Shown here: in pieces, positions 9,328 to 18,820 of the stretch | How positions within the stretch are numbered: position 1 is the stretch's first letter | Layout: each line of letters begins with the position of its first letter | Assembly: GCA_022841915.1 (NCBI GenBank) | Contig: JALHQN010000009.1 | Location: 62,001 to 126,000, forward strand | Direction of reading: 5' to 3' | Source: Burkholderiales bacterium | GTDB taxonomy: Bacteria; Pseudomonadota; Gammaproteobacteria; Burkholderiales; WYBJ01 | DNA length: 64,000 nucleotides | Position numbers and translations under genes: made by a program | The notes under the pieces: generated by a model | The model's database searches: none | Seen by the model: the letters and a program-made list of their open reading frames with translations, nothing else | What the model was told of the DNA's origin: nothing

Positions 9328-10471
9328 TGTCCAGAAAATCGAACGATCGCCTCACGCAGCGACACGGTGGTAGTAGCTGAGCATTCCACCAAGCCGTGTC
9401 CGACGATGGATACTCGCATCGTTCGCAGCGACCACCGGCATTTCGCGAATCAAACGATTCTCCAGCCCTTGATGATTGCGCTCTGCATGGAAATGCGCCA
9501 TGTACTCCGTGATCGCGCGACGCAAGGACCCCTGCCCAAAAAAGATCATCTTCGTCAGGCATTCTTCCTTGATCGAGCGTACGAAGCGCTCTGCGTGAGC
9601 ATTCAGGTTCGGTGACAGCGGTGGCAACCTGATCACCTCCGTGCCACCCTCCGCAATGAAGTCGCGGAATCGCTTCGAATACTTCGTGTCGCGATCGACG
9701 ATCAGGTACCTCTTGCCAGCGAGCACCCCGTCCTCGGCGTCGTGCAGGTGCCGGCCGATCTGAAGCATCCACGCTTCATCCGGTCGGTTTGTTACCCCGG
9801 CTATATGGACTACCCGATCCGCGATGCTCATCACGAACAGCACGTAGTAGGTCACCAAACCGCGCGGCGTCCATACCTCGACACTGAAGAAATCGCTCGC
9901 GGCGAAGACCTTCCAGTGTGCCTTCAAGAAGGTCGACCACCGGATGTGCTTCCCTCGCTCTGGCGCCGGCTCGACGCCGTTCGCCTTCAAAACATTCGCG
10001 ATCGTTCCCCGCCCCACCTTGTGTTCAAGGTTCGCCAGAGCCCCCTGAATTCGGGTGTAGCCCCATCCCGGATTGTCCACTGCCATGCGAACAATCAACT
10101 GCGAGATCTCCTGCATGATCCCTGGCCGCCCCGGCCCGCGGCGATGGCTGTAATCCCACTTCTGCGCTACCAGACGTCTATGCCAACGCATGAGCGTGTC
10201 CGGAGAAACAATTGTGTCCAGCTCCATGAGGGCTTTCCGACCGACCGCCTTCGCCTTCCGGGCGAGCAACGCCCTTTCCTCATCAGTGAATCGAATCCGC
10301 TTGCCACGGAGCCGATTTTTTAGCATCCGATTCTCAGCCTGGAGGAACTCGATGACGAGCAACTGACGCCGGTGGACCCAGCCCGACACAACGGCCAAGA
10401 GAAACGTCAGCAATGGATGTATGGATCCCATGCGGATAGTCTACCGCAGATGTCGTTCGAGTTTCTGGACA
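9328..10471 (-). mobile_element. Single-ORF DDE insertion sequence, about 1.14 kb
   Basis: Ends are inverted repeats TGTCCAGAAAATCGAACGA (9328) and, inward from 10471, TGTCCAGAAACTCGAACGA. A further CGTAA/CGTAG outside both ends also matches, so the true ends may be 9323 and 10476. One transposase gene fills the element. No target duplication is seen. It separates the toxin gene from the Lar-like remnant inside the island. Confidence 0.82.
9352..10431 (-). CDS. Integrase-core (rve) transposase
   Basis: 359 residues, apparently intact. N-terminal hydrophobic stretch and charged linker (VIEFLQAENRMLKNRLRGKR), a helix-turn-helix region (DTLMRWHRRLVAQKW, GPGRPGIMQEISQLIVRMA, WGYTRIQGAL), then a DDE core: FAASDFFSVEVW, YLIVDRDTKYSKRFRDF and NLNAHAERFVRSIKEECL. 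Same element type as the broken transposase at 5863-8168, judged by the near-identical terminal repeats. This copy could supply transposase to the defective one. Confidence 0.87.
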   Translation of the reverse strand: MGSIHPLLTFLLAVVSGWVHRRQLLVIEFLQAENRMLKNRLRGKRIRFTDEERALLARKAKAVGRKALMELDTIVSPDTLMRWHRRLVAQKWDYSHRRGPGRPGIMQEISQLIVRMAVDNPGWGYTRIQGALANLEHKVGRGTIANVLKANGVEPAPERGKHIRWSTFLKAHWKVFAASDFFSVEVWTPRGLVTYYVLFVMSIADRVVHIAGVTNRPDEAWMLQIGRHLHDAEDGVLAGKRYLIVDRDTKYSKRFRDFIAEGGTEVIRLPPLSPNLNAHAERFVRSIKEECLTKMIFFGQGSLRRAITEYMAHFHAERNHQGLENRLIREMPVVAANDASIHRRTRLGGMLSYYHRVAA

Positions 10472-10743
10472 CTACGACTTCCCTGCCCGACCCGCGGTTG
10501 CATCGGGTCATGGGTCGACCTTCGCGTTATCGCCGAATGTCATGCCGGCATCGGCGGCGGCCTGCCCCAAGATGAGTTCTACGTGAGTTGCCCGGCATGC
10601 GGCGCGCGCGCGGGCGCTCGACTTTTAAGCCCGCCGGCGTTTGCGACTTTGCAGTCGCGGAGAGAGCCGCGATTGAGGCATGGAACGCGATGCCTCGCGA
10701 GGCGAATTCCCTCGAAAGCGTAGACACTCGAGGCATTGCGTAG
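10472..10743 (+). pseudogene. Lar-like restriction-alleviation protein remnant, frameshifted and 5'-truncated by the IS
   Basis: Immediately beyond the IS end the frame reads LRLPCPTRGCIGSWVDL ... FYVSCPACGARAGA. After the GC-repeat tract near 10610 the protein continues in another frame as AVAERAAIEAWNAMPREA to TAG 10743. Two cysteine pairs followed by an A-x-x-AWN helix is the pattern of the phage/plasmid Lar family, which modulates type I restriction. No start codon remains, the IS lies at its 5' edge, and a slip in the GC tract breaks the frame. Family assignment is by motif only. Confidence 0.45.
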
Positions 10744-10765
10744 ACACTTAGCGGCTCGAGGTCAC

Positions 10766-10860
<95 letters not shown>

Positions 10861-10870
10861 ACGTGAAGAA

Positions 10871-10901
10871 ATTATAGCAGTCGTGCGCCCGAGTAGGGCG
10901 C
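10871..10901 (-). promoter_or_regulatory. tRNA-Pro -10 element, and hairpin after merR
   Basis: On the minus strand TATAAT (complement at 10871-10876) lies 10 bp before the tRNA-Pro 5' end; no good -35 is seen at the proper distance. Just upstream is a GCGCCC-tactc-GGGCGC hairpin (10885-10901), which lacks a T-run but lies 28 bp after the merR stop and may end or pause the operon transcript. Confidence 0.5.
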
Positions 10902-10929
10902 ATTTAGCACGCAATCTCCGGCTAGATTA

Positions 10930-11292
10930 TCAATGCAGCAAATCAACAATCTTCTTGATCTCGTCGCGAATCAGCCTGACATCAATGGACGTCTGCGGTG
11001 ACTCATTTGCCGGCTGCGAGGCAATCTCGTCCAAACGATTCCTCGCACCGCTTATCGTGAATCCTTGCTCGTACAGGAGCTCGCGGATCCGGCGGATCAG
11101 CAATACCTCATGATGCTGATAGTAGCGGCGATTGCCCCTGCGCTTCACTGGCTTGAGTTGCGTGAACTCCTGCTCCCAGTAACGCAGAACATGCGGCTTC
11201 ACTCCGCATAGCTCGCTCACTTCTCCAATTGTGAAGTAACGCTTCGCCGGGATCGGCGGCAACGGGGTCTTGGGATTACTGTTGCTGTCCAT
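10930..11292 (-). CDS. MerR-family transcriptional regulator
   Basis: 120 residues from ATG 11292 (the frame is open to a TTG at 11313). N-terminal winged helix of the MerR type: [38 protein letters not shown], then a dimerisation helix. There is no C-terminal metal-binding cysteine set. The gene overlaps the end of ihfA by 17 bp. A MerR-type gene in exactly this place (after ihfA, before tRNA-Pro) is conserved in beta- and gammaproteobacteria, but its ligand is unknown. Confidence 0.88.
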   Translation of the reverse strand: MDSNSNPKTPLPPIPAKRYFTIGEVSELCGVKPHVLRYWEQEFTQLKPVKRRGNRRYYQHHEVLLIRRIRELLYEQGFTISGARNRLDEIASQPANESPQTSIDVRLIRDEIKKIVDLLH

Positions 11293-11668
11293 CCGCGGGG
11301 TAATTCTTATCAACCAATGCCTTCAACTTTTGAGAAGCATGAAAGGTGACAACTCGACGAGCCGTAATCGGGATCTCTTCGCCCGTCTTGGGATTGCGAC
11401 CAGGCCGTTGCGGCTTGTCGCGCAATTGGAAGTTACCGAAACCCGAGAGCTTGACCCCCTCGCCACGCTCCAAAGCAGTGCGGACCTCTTCGAAAAACGA
11501 CTCCACCATGTCCTTTGCTTCGCGTTTGTTGAAGCCCACTCTTTCAAACAAAAGATCGGCCAATTCGGCCTTGGTCAACGTCCCCTTGCCTGCATCCGTC
11601 TCAGTAAATTCATCCGCGTTGTCGCTAAGGTCGGACGAAGAGGTCATGAAGTCCGGGTCAGAATGCAT
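11276..11668 (-). CDS. ihfA: Integration host factor subunit alpha
   Basis: 130 residues from ATG 11668 (preceded by GGGAG). An acidic, Ser/Asp-rich leader of about 30 residues precedes the normal ~100-residue IHF fold: [32 protein letters not shown], then the beta-arm [16 protein letters not shown] containing the conserved intercalating Pro, and [14 protein letters not shown] bends DNA as an alpha-beta heterodimer. The N-terminal extension is longer than in E. coli; starting at ATG 11647 would shorten it. Position after pheT is the standard one. Confidence 0.93.
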   Translation of the reverse strand: MHSDPDFMTSSSDLSDNADEFTETDAGKGTLTKAELADLLFERVGFNKREAKDMVESFFEEVRTALERGEGVKLSGFGNFQLRDKPQRPGRNPKTGEEIPITARRVVTFHASQKLKALVDKNYPADGQQQ

Positions 11669-11732
11669 TTCGACCACTCTCCCAAATCGGCGCCGGAAAC
11701 AATGACGTGCACAATCTAATTACGAAATGACA

Positions 11733-14090
11733 TTAGAGACGGAGCGTAGCGCCATGTTTTTCTTGAAGAACTGTTGTTATCTTCCGGACTGCAGCTTCGA
11801 CCTCCGCGTCCGTGAGTGTCTTCTCAGTATCTTGCAATAACACTCGGAAAGCAAGACTTTTTCTGCCATCGGGAACGCCCTTGCCGCGGTATACATCGAA
11901 CAGATTCACATCGTTTACCAGCGGCGCCCCGCCTCCCAAGATCGACGCCTTGAGCACTGACGCAGGCACGCTTTCGTCTACCACGATCGCGAGATCTCGC
12001 CGCACCGGGGGGAAGCGGGACAGCGGTTGATAGACCGGCAAGTCCGTGGTCCCGATCATCGCCAGGTCCAATTCGAACGCCACGGCCGTTGCCGCTAGTT
12101 CATACTTTTGCAGCCATCGTGGATGGAGGACACCAAGCCAGCCCGCACTGCGTCCGCCGAAAAAGACTTGCGCCGTCTGCCCGGGATGGAACGCGGGATG
12201 AACCGCCGGCTCGAATGACAGGTGTGCCGCTCCGAGCAACGCCTCAAGATCGCCTCGCACGTCGAAGAAGTCGACGATACGCCCGCCATCACCCCATTGC
12301 TCCGGCATGGCACCGCCATAGCACAGCCCCGTCAGGCGCTCGACCTGCTTGAAGCCATCGGCGCCACGCGAAAAACAGGCTGCCGTTTCGAAGATGCGCA
12401 CGCGCTCCTGCTTGCGAGCAATATTGAACCGCGCGCACTCGACCAAGCTGCCGATCAAGGTGCTCCGCATGACACTCAACTGGCTCGCAATCGGGTTTGC
12501 GAGCTCCACGGGGTTCTGCTCGGATGCGAAATCGAGCTCAAGCTGGCGATCCACGAAGCTGAATGTCACGACCTCGAAATAGTCCCGATCCGCCAGAGCG
12601 CGTTTCAGCGCCTCGACCGAGGTAACCCGCTCCTGGACAGCCAACATGGGAGGGCGCCCCTGCGGCAGACTGGGCGCAATGCGCTCGTAGCCATGCACCC
12701 GCGCCACCTCTTCTATCAGGTCGACTTCAATGTTCACATCGAAGCGGAAGCTTGGCGGCACCACCACCAGAGCGCCTGCCTCCCCTTGAACCGTCATGCC
12801 AAGGCGACGGAGCATGGCGACGATCTGGTCGACGGCAATTTCGACACCGAGGACCCGACGCACACGTTCGGGTCGAAACTCGATGGCGGCCCGCGACGGC
12901 AATGCCCCGCGTGCCTCAGAGAGCGGCCCCGGAAGCCCACCGCAAATCTCCAACACCAAGGCTGTGGCGCGCTCGATCGCAGGCCCCGCCAATTCGAAGT
13001 CGACGCCCCGCTCGAATCGGTGGGCTGCATCGCTAGAGATCTCCAGTCCGCGCGAGGCAGCTGCGACGGCCTCGGGAGCGAAGTAGGCGCTCTCGAGGAA
13101 TACCGCGCTCGTGTGCTCGGCCACCGCACTGCCCTCGCCGCCCATGACCCCTGCGAGCGCCACCGGCCCCGAATCGTCCGCGATCACCAGATGTGCCGAC
13201 TGCAATTCCACCACCCGATTGTCGAGGAGCTGCAGCCGCTCACCCGCGCGAGCCTGCCGGACGCAAATGCTGCCCTGGAGGCGAGCGTGATCGAAGGCGT
13301 GCAGCGGTTGCCCCATCTCCAGCATGACGTAGTTGGTGATATCGACCAAGGCCGAAATCGGCCTGACGCCGCTTCGTTGCAGGCGACGAATCATCCAGCG
13401 TGGCGTCGGGGCGCTGCCGTCGAGCCCTGTGATCACCCGGCCGAAATACCGCGGACAGGCACTGCCGGCCTCGAGCCGGATTTCACGCTGATCACCTGCC
13501 CGGGGAGCCACGACATGGGTCGGCCGTGGCGGCGGCGCCTTGCCCATCAGCGCGGCAAGTTCGCGGGCCAGTCCCTGGATGCTCAGACAATCGCCTCTGT
13601 TAGGCGTCAGCTTGAGAGTGAACGCGTAGTCATCGAGATCGAGCACCTTTCGGAGGTCCTCACCCAATGCCGCGTCGCCACTCCCTAGATCCAACACGCC
13701 GCTGTGATCGTCACCCAAGCCGAGTTCCCGCTCGGAACAAAGCATGCCAAAGGACTCAACGCCTCGCACTTTCGCCTGCTTGACCGCTGTCCCTGGAAGT
13801 TGGGCACCCACGAGCGCGCAAGCGACGCGCATGCCGACTCGGACGTTAGGCGCGCCACATACCACTTGCAACGCCTCCGTGCCGATATCCACGCGACAGA
13901 TTCGCAGACGGTCCGCGTCGGGATGTGCCTCGACGCTCGTGATCTCGCCCGTTACAACGCCCGAGAATTCGGGAGCAACCGGGTCGCGCTGCTCGACCTC
14001 CAGCCCGGCCATCGTCAATACGTGACTCAGCGCCTCACTCGAAATGGCAGGGTCGAAGACAGTGCGCAGCCAGTGTTCAGAGAACTTCAT
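11733..14090 (-). CDS. pheT: Phenylalanine-tRNA ligase beta subunit
   Basis: 785 residues, typical bacterial length. N-terminal MKFSEHWLRTVFDP, then the EMAP/OB-like tRNA-binding domain (about 40-150: VTGEITSVEAHPDADRLRIC, VVCGAPNVRVGM), B3/B4 editing region, B5 DNA-binding-like domain, the catalytic-like core (FEVVTFSFVD) and the C-terminal anticodon-binding FDX-ACB domain (YQPLSRFPPVRRDLAIV). Makes Phe-tRNA as an alpha2-beta2 enzyme with PheS. It lies 39 bp after pheS in the same operon. Confidence 0.97.
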   Translation of the reverse strand: MKFSEHWLRTVFDPAISSEALSHVLTMAGLEVEQRDPVAPEFSGVVTGEITSVEAHPDADRLRICRVDIGTEALQVVCGAPNVRVGMRVACALVGAQLPGTAVKQAKVRGVESFGMLCSERELGLGDDHSGVLDLGSGDAALGEDLRKVLDLDDYAFTLKLTPNRGDCLSIQGLARELAALMGKAPPPRPTHVVAPRAGDQREIRLEAGSACPRYFGRVITGLDGSAPTPRWMIRRLQRSGVRPISALVDITNYVMLEMGQPLHAFDHARLQGSICVRQARAGERLQLLDNRVVELQSAHLVIADDSGPVALAGVMGGEGSAVAEHTSAVFLESAYFAPEAVAAASRGLEISSDAAHRFERGVDFELAGPAIERATALVLEICGGLPGPLSEARGALPSRAAIEFRPERVRRVLGVEIAVDQIVAMLRRLGMTVQGEAGALVVVPPSFRFDVNIEVDLIEEVARVHGYERIAPSLPQGRPPMLAVQERVTSVEALKRALADRDYFEVVTFSFVDRQLELDFASEQNPVELANPIASQLSVMRSTLIGSLVECARFNIARKQERVRIFETAACFSRGADGFKQVERLTGLCYGGAMPEQWGDGGRIVDFFDVRGDLEALLGAAHLSFEPAVHPAFHPGQTAQVFFGGRSAGWLGVLHPRWLQKYELAATAVAFELDLAMIGTTDLPVYQPLSRFPPVRRDLAIVVDESVPASVLKASILGGGAPLVNDVNLFDVYRGKGVPDGRKSLAFRVLLQDTEKTLTDAEVEAAVRKITTVLQEKHGATLRL

Positions 14091-14129
14091 ACGGAAGATC
14101 GCCCGCTGAGTCGGTATCGTGGAGTGGCG

Positions 14130-15116
14130 CTATGCAAACTGCCGCAGGAACCGCAGATCGTTTTGGAAGAAGAGCCGCAGATCATCGACCCCGTAACGCA
14201 GCATCGCAAGTCGGTCGATGCCCATGCCGAAAGCGAAACCCTGATAACGAGACACATCGACATTGCCGTGGCGGAGCACGTTCGGGTGAACCATGCCGCA
14301 ACCGCCGATCTCGAGCCAACCTTGGCCAAAACTCATATCGATCTCTGCCGAAGGCTCCGTGAACGGGAAGAAGCTCGGCCGGAATCGCACCTCGAGGTCG
14401 GTGCGCTCGAAGAACTTTTCCAGGAACTCGATGACGACACCCTTCAGATCGGAAAAGCTGGCATGTTCGTCGATCCAAAGACCTTCGACTTGATGAAACA
14501 TCGGCGAATGCGTCGCATCGGAATCCGATCGATACACGCGTCCAGGCGCAAGCACGCGGATAGGCGGCGGATTGCGCAGCATGTAATGGATCTGAATCGG
14601 GGAAGTATGCGTGCGCAGCAGATGATGCTGACCCTCGACATAAAAGGTGTCGTGCATCGAGCGCGCCGGATGATTCTCCGGCATGTTCAGCGCGGTGAAA
14701 TTATAGAAATCAGACTCGATCTCGGGGCCCTCCGCAACATCGAAGCCCAAGGATCTGAACAACACTTCGATGCGCGAGCGAACTAGGGTGATGGGGTGTA
14801 GCGCCCCACGGCCCTGCCCACGCCCTGGCTGCGTAACGTCGATGGACTCGTCACGCAGTTTGCGCTCGAGCTCTTCCTCGCGCAGTCTGCTTCTTCGGTC
14901 CTCGAGCGCCTGTTCGATCCGCCCCTTGGCGTCGTTGATCCTGCTTCCAGCCTCTCGCCGCTGCTCCGCAGGAAGTTTGCCGAGTTGCTTCAACAAATCG
15001 GTGACGAGCCCGGATTTGCCGAGAAATCGAGCCTTCACATTCTCAAGCGAAACACCGTCCTTTGCGGACTCGAACTCTGCGAGTGCTTGTGCGACGATAG
15101 CGTCGACGTCCGACAT
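14130..15116 (-). CDS. pheS: Phenylalanine-tRNA ligase alpha subunit
   Basis: 328 residues. N-terminal coiled-coil tRNA-binding domain (to about residue 85) followed by the class II catalytic core: [19 protein letters not shown] (motif 1 region), [20 protein letters not shown] (motif 2), and [10 protein letters not shown] ... [13 protein letters not shown] (motif 3). The 150 bp between rplT and pheS has no Phe-rich leader peptide, so the E. coli pheM attenuation system is not evident. Confidence 0.97.
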   Translation of the reverse strand: MSDVDAIVAQALAEFESAKDGVSLENVKARFLGKSGLVTDLLKQLGKLPAEQRREAGSRINDAKGRIEQALEDRRSRLREEELERKLRDESIDVTQPGRGQGRGALHPITLVRSRIEVLFRSLGFDVAEGPEIESDFYNFTALNMPENHPARSMHDTFYVEGQHHLLRTHTSPIQIHYMLRNPPPIRVLAPGRVYRSDSDATHSPMFHQVEGLWIDEHASFSDLKGVVIEFLEKFFERTDLEVRFRPSFFPFTEPSAEIDMSFGQGWLEIGGCGMVHPNVLRHGNVDVSRYQGFAFGMGIDRLAMLRYGVDDLRLFFQNDLRFLRQFA

Positions 15117-15266
15117 GGCAGCTACCAGATCTCGGCGTTAGGGATGGATTGACGACCGCACACTTCGGAACAGCACTGCAAGCAAAGAGTCGCTGCTGCT
15201 CCACTGGTTGCTCGGCAGCAATCATGCCGCCGAGCCGACTCGAAAAAGCCGCAGGTCTTGGAAAAC

Positions 15267-15638
15267 CTAGGCGGCTGCCGGCGCCGGCAGACTTGCCTTG
15301 GCGCGCTGTGCGAGCTGAGTGAACGCAGCTGGGTCGCGCACCGCGAGATCCGCCAACACGCGACGGTCGACCTCGATGGCCGCGCGCTTCAGACCATTGA
15401 TCATGGTGCTGTAAGTGAGGCCCATCTCGCGTGCAGCGGCATTGATACGGGCAATCCAGAGACTGCGGAATTGACGCTTGCGCTGACGACGGTCACGATA
15501 GGCGTACTGCCCAGCCTTCATGACAGCTTCATTGGCGACGCGGAAGACGTTCTTGCGACGTCCGCGATAGCCCTTGGCCTGGCTCAGAACCTTCTTGTGG
15601 CTCGCTCTGGCGGTTACACCGCGTTTGACTCTTGGCAT
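15267..15638 (-). CDS. rplT: 50S ribosomal protein L20
   Basis: 123 residues starting [16 protein letters not shown], with the conserved [13 protein letters not shown] and [21 protein letters not shown] segments. Binds 23S rRNA early in large-subunit assembly; in other bacteria it also represses its own operon. 12 bp after rpmI. Confidence 0.97.
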   Translation of the reverse strand: MPRVKRGVTARASHKKVLSQAKGYRGRRKNVFRVANEAVMKAGQYAYRDRRQRKRQFRSLWIARINAAAREMGLTYSTMINGLKRAAIEVDRRVLADLAVRDPAAFTQLAQRAKASLPAPAAA

Positions 15639-15650
15639 GGCGCTCTCCCC

Positions 15651-15848
15651 TTACGCGTACGGCATCATTGCACGCACCGACGCTTTGTCGGACGCGTGAA
15701 CACCGGTGGTACCGCGCAACTGGCGCTTCCGCTTAGTCGCCTTCTTGGTAAGAATATGGCGCAAGAACGCCTGGCTGCGCTTGACGCTGCCGCCAGCGCG
15801 CACCTTGAAGCGCTTGGCAGCGCCACTCTTGGTCTTCATCTTGGGCAT
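15651..15848 (-). CDS. rpmI: 50S ribosomal protein L35
   Basis: 65 residues from ATG 15848 (GGAG 6 bases upstream), beginning [16 protein letters not shown] as in all L35 proteins, basic throughout. The frame is open further upstream to 15938 but that extension is not part of L35. Lies between infC and rplT as usual. Confidence 0.96.
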   Translation of the reverse strand: MPKMKTKSGAAKRFKVRAGGSVKRSQAFLRHILTKKATKRKRQLRGTTGVHASDKASVRAMMPYA

Positions 15849-15960
15849 GACAACTCCGCTCTTATGACATGGCGACTGGTGACTCCGGGGAAGGAGCGCT
15901 TTCGGACCAATCAACCACTTGGTTAAACGAGACGGCACCTTGGTGCCGACTCGCCTAATT

Positions 15961-16542
15961 CTATGCTTCGCCCGACGACGACTCGGACTTCGCCTCGCCT
16001 GCGGGCTTCGCCGCCGGCTTGGGCAATACTTTCTTCGGCGACAGCACCATGATCATCTGCCGCCCTTCCATCTTGGGAAACTGCTCGACCACACCGAACG
16101 GCTCCAGATCGTTGCGAACTCTCTCCAGCAGCCGGTACCCGAACTCCTGGTGCGCCATCTCGCGGCCACGAAAACGCAACGTCACCTTGGTCTTGTCACC
16201 CTCATCGAGGAACCGGATCAGATTTCGCAGCTTGATCTTGTAGTCGCCTTCGTCCGTACTCGGACGGAATTTCACTTCCTTGACGACGATCTGCTTCTGC
16301 TTGAGCTTAGCCTCGTGACGCTTCTTGCTTTCGCGGTACTTGAACTTGCCGTAATCCATCAACCGGCATACCGGCGGCGTCGCGCTGGGCGCGATTTCGA
16401 CGAGATCCACCTCTGCCTGCTCGGCCATTTGGTTCGCAGCGGCAATCGTCACGATGCCGATCTGTTCGCCGTTGACCCCGATCAGCCTGATCTCCTGAGC
16501 CGAGATCTCGCCATTGATCCTTGCCTCTTTTTCCTGTGCTAT
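15961..16542 (-). CDS. infC: Translation initiation factor IF-3 (ATA start)
   Basis: 193 residues when started at the ATA of 16540-16542, which lies 8 nt after GGAG. No ATG, GTG or TTG occurs in frame between the preceding stop and the conserved N-terminus ([13 protein letters not shown]); the first ordinary start would be internal (16452) and would cut off this domain. IF-3 genes characteristically use AUU-type starts, which lets IF-3 repress its own synthesis. N-domain to about residue 85, linker [17 protein letters not shown]-domain [20 protein letters not shown] ~20-residue Ala/Lys/Ser tail follows. Confidence 0.9.
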   Translation of the reverse strand: MAQEKEARINGEISAQEIRLIGVNGEQIGIVTIAAANQMAEQAEVDLVEIAPSATPPVCRLMDYGKFKYRESKKRHEAKLKQKQIVVKEVKFRPSTDEGDYKIKLRNLIRFLDEGDKTKVTLRFRGREMAHQEFGYRLLERVRNDLEPFGVVEQFPKMEGRQMIMVLSPKKVLPKPAAKPAGEAKSESSSGEA

Positions 16543-16566
16543 CGCTGCTACTCCGGTTAGTTGCGA

Positions 16567-18483
16567 TCATGCCGTTCGACTTCGGGATGCGACCTCACTC
16601 CGAAGGCGGTCGAGCAACGCCGGAAGTGGCATTGCCCCCAGATCTTCACCCTTGCGATTTCGGACGGCTACTGTCGAAGCTACCCGCTCTTTCTCGCCGA
16701 GTATGAGCTGATAAGGCAGCTTCTGCAAACTATGTTCCCGGATCTTATAGGTTATTTTTTCGTTCCTCAAGTCGGTTTGGACCCGGAACCCCGCTACACG
16801 CAGTTGCTCCGCGACCTCTTCGGCGTATTCGCGCTGCGAATCGGTGATGTTCATCACCACCAATTGGGTAGGCGCCAGCCAGAGAGGGAACGCACCCGCG
16901 CAGTGCTCGATCAGCATGCCGATAAAGCGCTCCATCGACCCCAGGATGGCCCGGTGCAACATCACCGGGACGCGGCGGGCGTTGTCTTCCGTGACGTACT
17001 CGGCCCCCAGCCGGCCAGGCATGGAGAAATCGACCTGAATCGTGCCGCACTGCCAGACGCGGCCGATCGAGTCCTTCAAGGAAAACTCGATTTTGGGCCC
17101 GTAGAACGCGCCCTCGCCGGGCAACGCTTCCCACTTGACCTGATGGTCGTCCAGGGCACGGGCCAGCGCGGTTTCCGCCTTGTCCCACACGGCATCGTCC
17201 CCCACACGCTTCTCGGGGCGCGTGGCGAGTCGATACACGATCTCCGAAAAGCCGAAGTCCTCGTAGACCTGGATCAACAACCGAATGAATTCCGCGACCT
17301 CGCCCTGGATTTGATCCTCGGTACAGAAAATATGAGCGTCGTCCTGCGTGAACCCGCGCACGCGCATCAGTCCGTGCAGCGCCCCAGAGGGCTCGTTGCG
17401 ATGGCAGGAGCCGAACTCCGCCAAGCGCAGAGGCAATTCCCGATAACTGTGCAGCCCGCTATTGAAGATCTGGACGTGCCCCGGGCAATTCATCGGCTTG
17501 ACCGCGTAGTCGCGCTTCTCCGACTCCGTGGTGAACATGTTCTCGCGATAGTTCTCCCAGTGACCAGAGCGCTCCCACAGCACCCGATCCATCACCATCG
17601 GGGTACGCACTTCCTGATACCCGTGCTCGCTCAACACAGTGCGCAGATACTGTTCGATGCTCTGCCACAAAGACCAGCCCTTGGGGTGCCAGAACACCAT
17701 GCCGGGGGCCTCGTCCTGCAAATGAAACAGATCGAGGCCGCGACCGAGGCGACGATGATCACGCTTCTCGGCCTCCTCCAGCATGTGCAGATAGGCGTCC
17801 TGCTCTTCCTTCTTGCCCCACGCGGTGCCGTAGATCCGCTGCAGCATCTCGTTCTTCGAATCGCCACGCCAGTAGGCCCCGGCGAGTTTCATCAGCTTGA
17901 AGACCTTCAGACGACCGGTCGAAGGCGCATGCGGACCCCGGCAAAGGTCGGTGAAGTTGCCTTGCGAGTAGAGAGAGATTTCTTCGTTGGCCGGGATAGA
18001 CGCGATGATTTCGGCTTTGTAGAACTCGCCGAGCCCGCGGAAGTACTCGACCGCATCGTCCCTGGCCATCATCTTGCGCTCGACCGGAAGATCGCGCCGA
18101 GCGATCTCCTGCATGCGTTTCTCGATCGCTTGGAGATCCTCGGGCGTGAAGGGCCGCTTGAAGGAGAAATCGTAGTAGAAGCCGCTTTCGATCACCGGCC
18201 CGATCGTCACCTGGGCATCGGGGAACAACTCCTTCACCGCGTGCGCAAGCAAATGCGCCGTCGAGTGACGCAAAATCTCCAAGCCGTCCGGATCCCGGTC
18301 GGTGACGATGGCCAGTTGGGCATCGTGGTCGATCGTGAACGAGGTGTCGACCAGTCTCCCATCCACCCGCCCAGCCAATGCGGCGCGAGCGAGCCCTGCA
18401 CCGATGGACTGGGCGACTTCGCGCACCGTAACCGGGGCGGGGAAACTGCGGATCGAGCTATCGGGCAGGCGGATGTCTGGCAT
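16567..18483 (-). CDS. thrS: Threonine-tRNA ligase
   Basis: 638 residues with an AGGAG site before ATG 18483. N-terminal TGS domain ([10 protein letters not shown]...), editing domain with [19 protein letters not shown] and YYDF, class II core with [10 protein letters not shown] (zinc Cys), [20 protein letters not shown] and C-terminal anticodon-binding domain ending in [12 protein letters not shown]. First gene of the thrS-infC-rpmI-rplT-pheST-ihfA block. A terminator-like hairpin stands only 18 nt before the start codon, so its promoter must be upstream of that hairpin. Confidence 0.97.
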   Translation of the reverse strand: MPDIRLPDSSIRSFPAPVTVREVAQSIGAGLARAALAGRVDGRLVDTSFTIDHDAQLAIVTDRDPDGLEILRHSTAHLLAHAVKELFPDAQVTIGPVIESGFYYDFSFKRPFTPEDLQAIEKRMQEIARRDLPVERKMMARDDAVEYFRGLGEFYKAEIIASIPANEEISLYSQGNFTDLCRGPHAPSTGRLKVFKLMKLAGAYWRGDSKNEMLQRIYGTAWGKKEEQDAYLHMLEEAEKRDHRRLGRGLDLFHLQDEAPGMVFWHPKGWSLWQSIEQYLRTVLSEHGYQEVRTPMVMDRVLWERSGHWENYRENMFTTESEKRDYAVKPMNCPGHVQIFNSGLHSYRELPLRLAEFGSCHRNEPSGALHGLMRVRGFTQDDAHIFCTEDQIQGEVAEFIRLLIQVYEDFGFSEIVYRLATRPEKRVGDDAVWDKAETALARALDDHQVKWEALPGEGAFYGPKIEFSLKDSIGRVWQCGTIQVDFSMPGRLGAEYVTEDNARRVPVMLHRAILGSMERFIGMLIEHCAGAFPLWLAPTQLVVMNITDSQREYAEEVAEQLRVAGFRVQTDLRNEKITYKIREHSLQKLPYQLILGEKERVASTVAVRNRKGEDLGAMPLPALLDRLRSEVASRSRTA

Positions 18484-18501
18484 GGAACGCTCCTGAGGGA
18501 C

Positions 18502-18531
18502 AAAAAAAAGCGCGGCCGAGCCGCACTTTTT
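18502..18531 (-). terminator. Terminator-like hairpin between tRNA-Val and thrS
   Basis: GCGCGGC-cga-GCCGCAC (18510-18526, one mismatch) followed on the minus strand by eight T's (A-run 18502-18509) and preceded by five A's. Suits termination of the tRNA-Val transcript. Because only 18 nt remain before the thrS ATG, no promoter can fit after it; thrS transcripts must cross it, so it may act as a conditional terminator. Confidence 0.75.
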
Positions 18532-18614
18532 CCAGGCATGAGCTCAACCGTTTAGGATCAGTGCTTGGTGCACGTTCGGAGAGTCATGCAGACATCCTCG
18601 GTCGCTGAATACCT

Positions 18615-18691
18615 TGGTAGGCGCGAGTGGACTCGAACCACCGACCCCCACCATGTCAAGGTGGTGCTCTAACCAGCTGAGCTACGCGCCT
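18615..18691 (-). tRNA. tRNA-Val (anticodon GAC)
   Basis: 77 nt with encoded CCA. Acceptor AGGCGCG/CGCGCCT; D arm AGCTCAGCTGGTTAGAGC; anticodon stem CCACC/GGTGG with loop TTGACAT (GAC); T arm GGTGG-TTCGAGT-CCACT. Own promoter at 18703-18731 and terminator at 18502-18531. Confidence 0.97.
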
Positions 18692-18702
18692 GCGAGCGCC
18701 GG

Positions 18703-18731
18703 ATTGTAGCGAAAACAACTCGGCGATTCAA
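18703..18731 (-). promoter_or_regulatory. Promoter of tRNA-Val
   Basis: On the minus strand -35 TTGAAT (18726-18731) and -10 TACAAT (18703-18708) with an ideal 17-bp spacer; the tRNA 5' end is 11 bp further on. Confidence 0.75.
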
Positions 18732-18820
18732 ACCGAATTATCGTTCATGCTTAAATCGCGGACGAAATATCGCACAGACCTCTCTTTACGACCCGCATCA
18801 GGAATACTTCAGGAACCCTC

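Noticed and set aside
15117-15266. Possible pheM-like leader peptide and attenuator before pheS
   Set aside because: No Phe-rich short frame; the GCTCGGC...GCCGAGC hairpin there has no T-run.
16561-18555. A 664-codon plus-strand frame opposite thrS
   Set aside because: Shadow of a high-GC coding gene; thrS on the other strand has all catalytic motifs.
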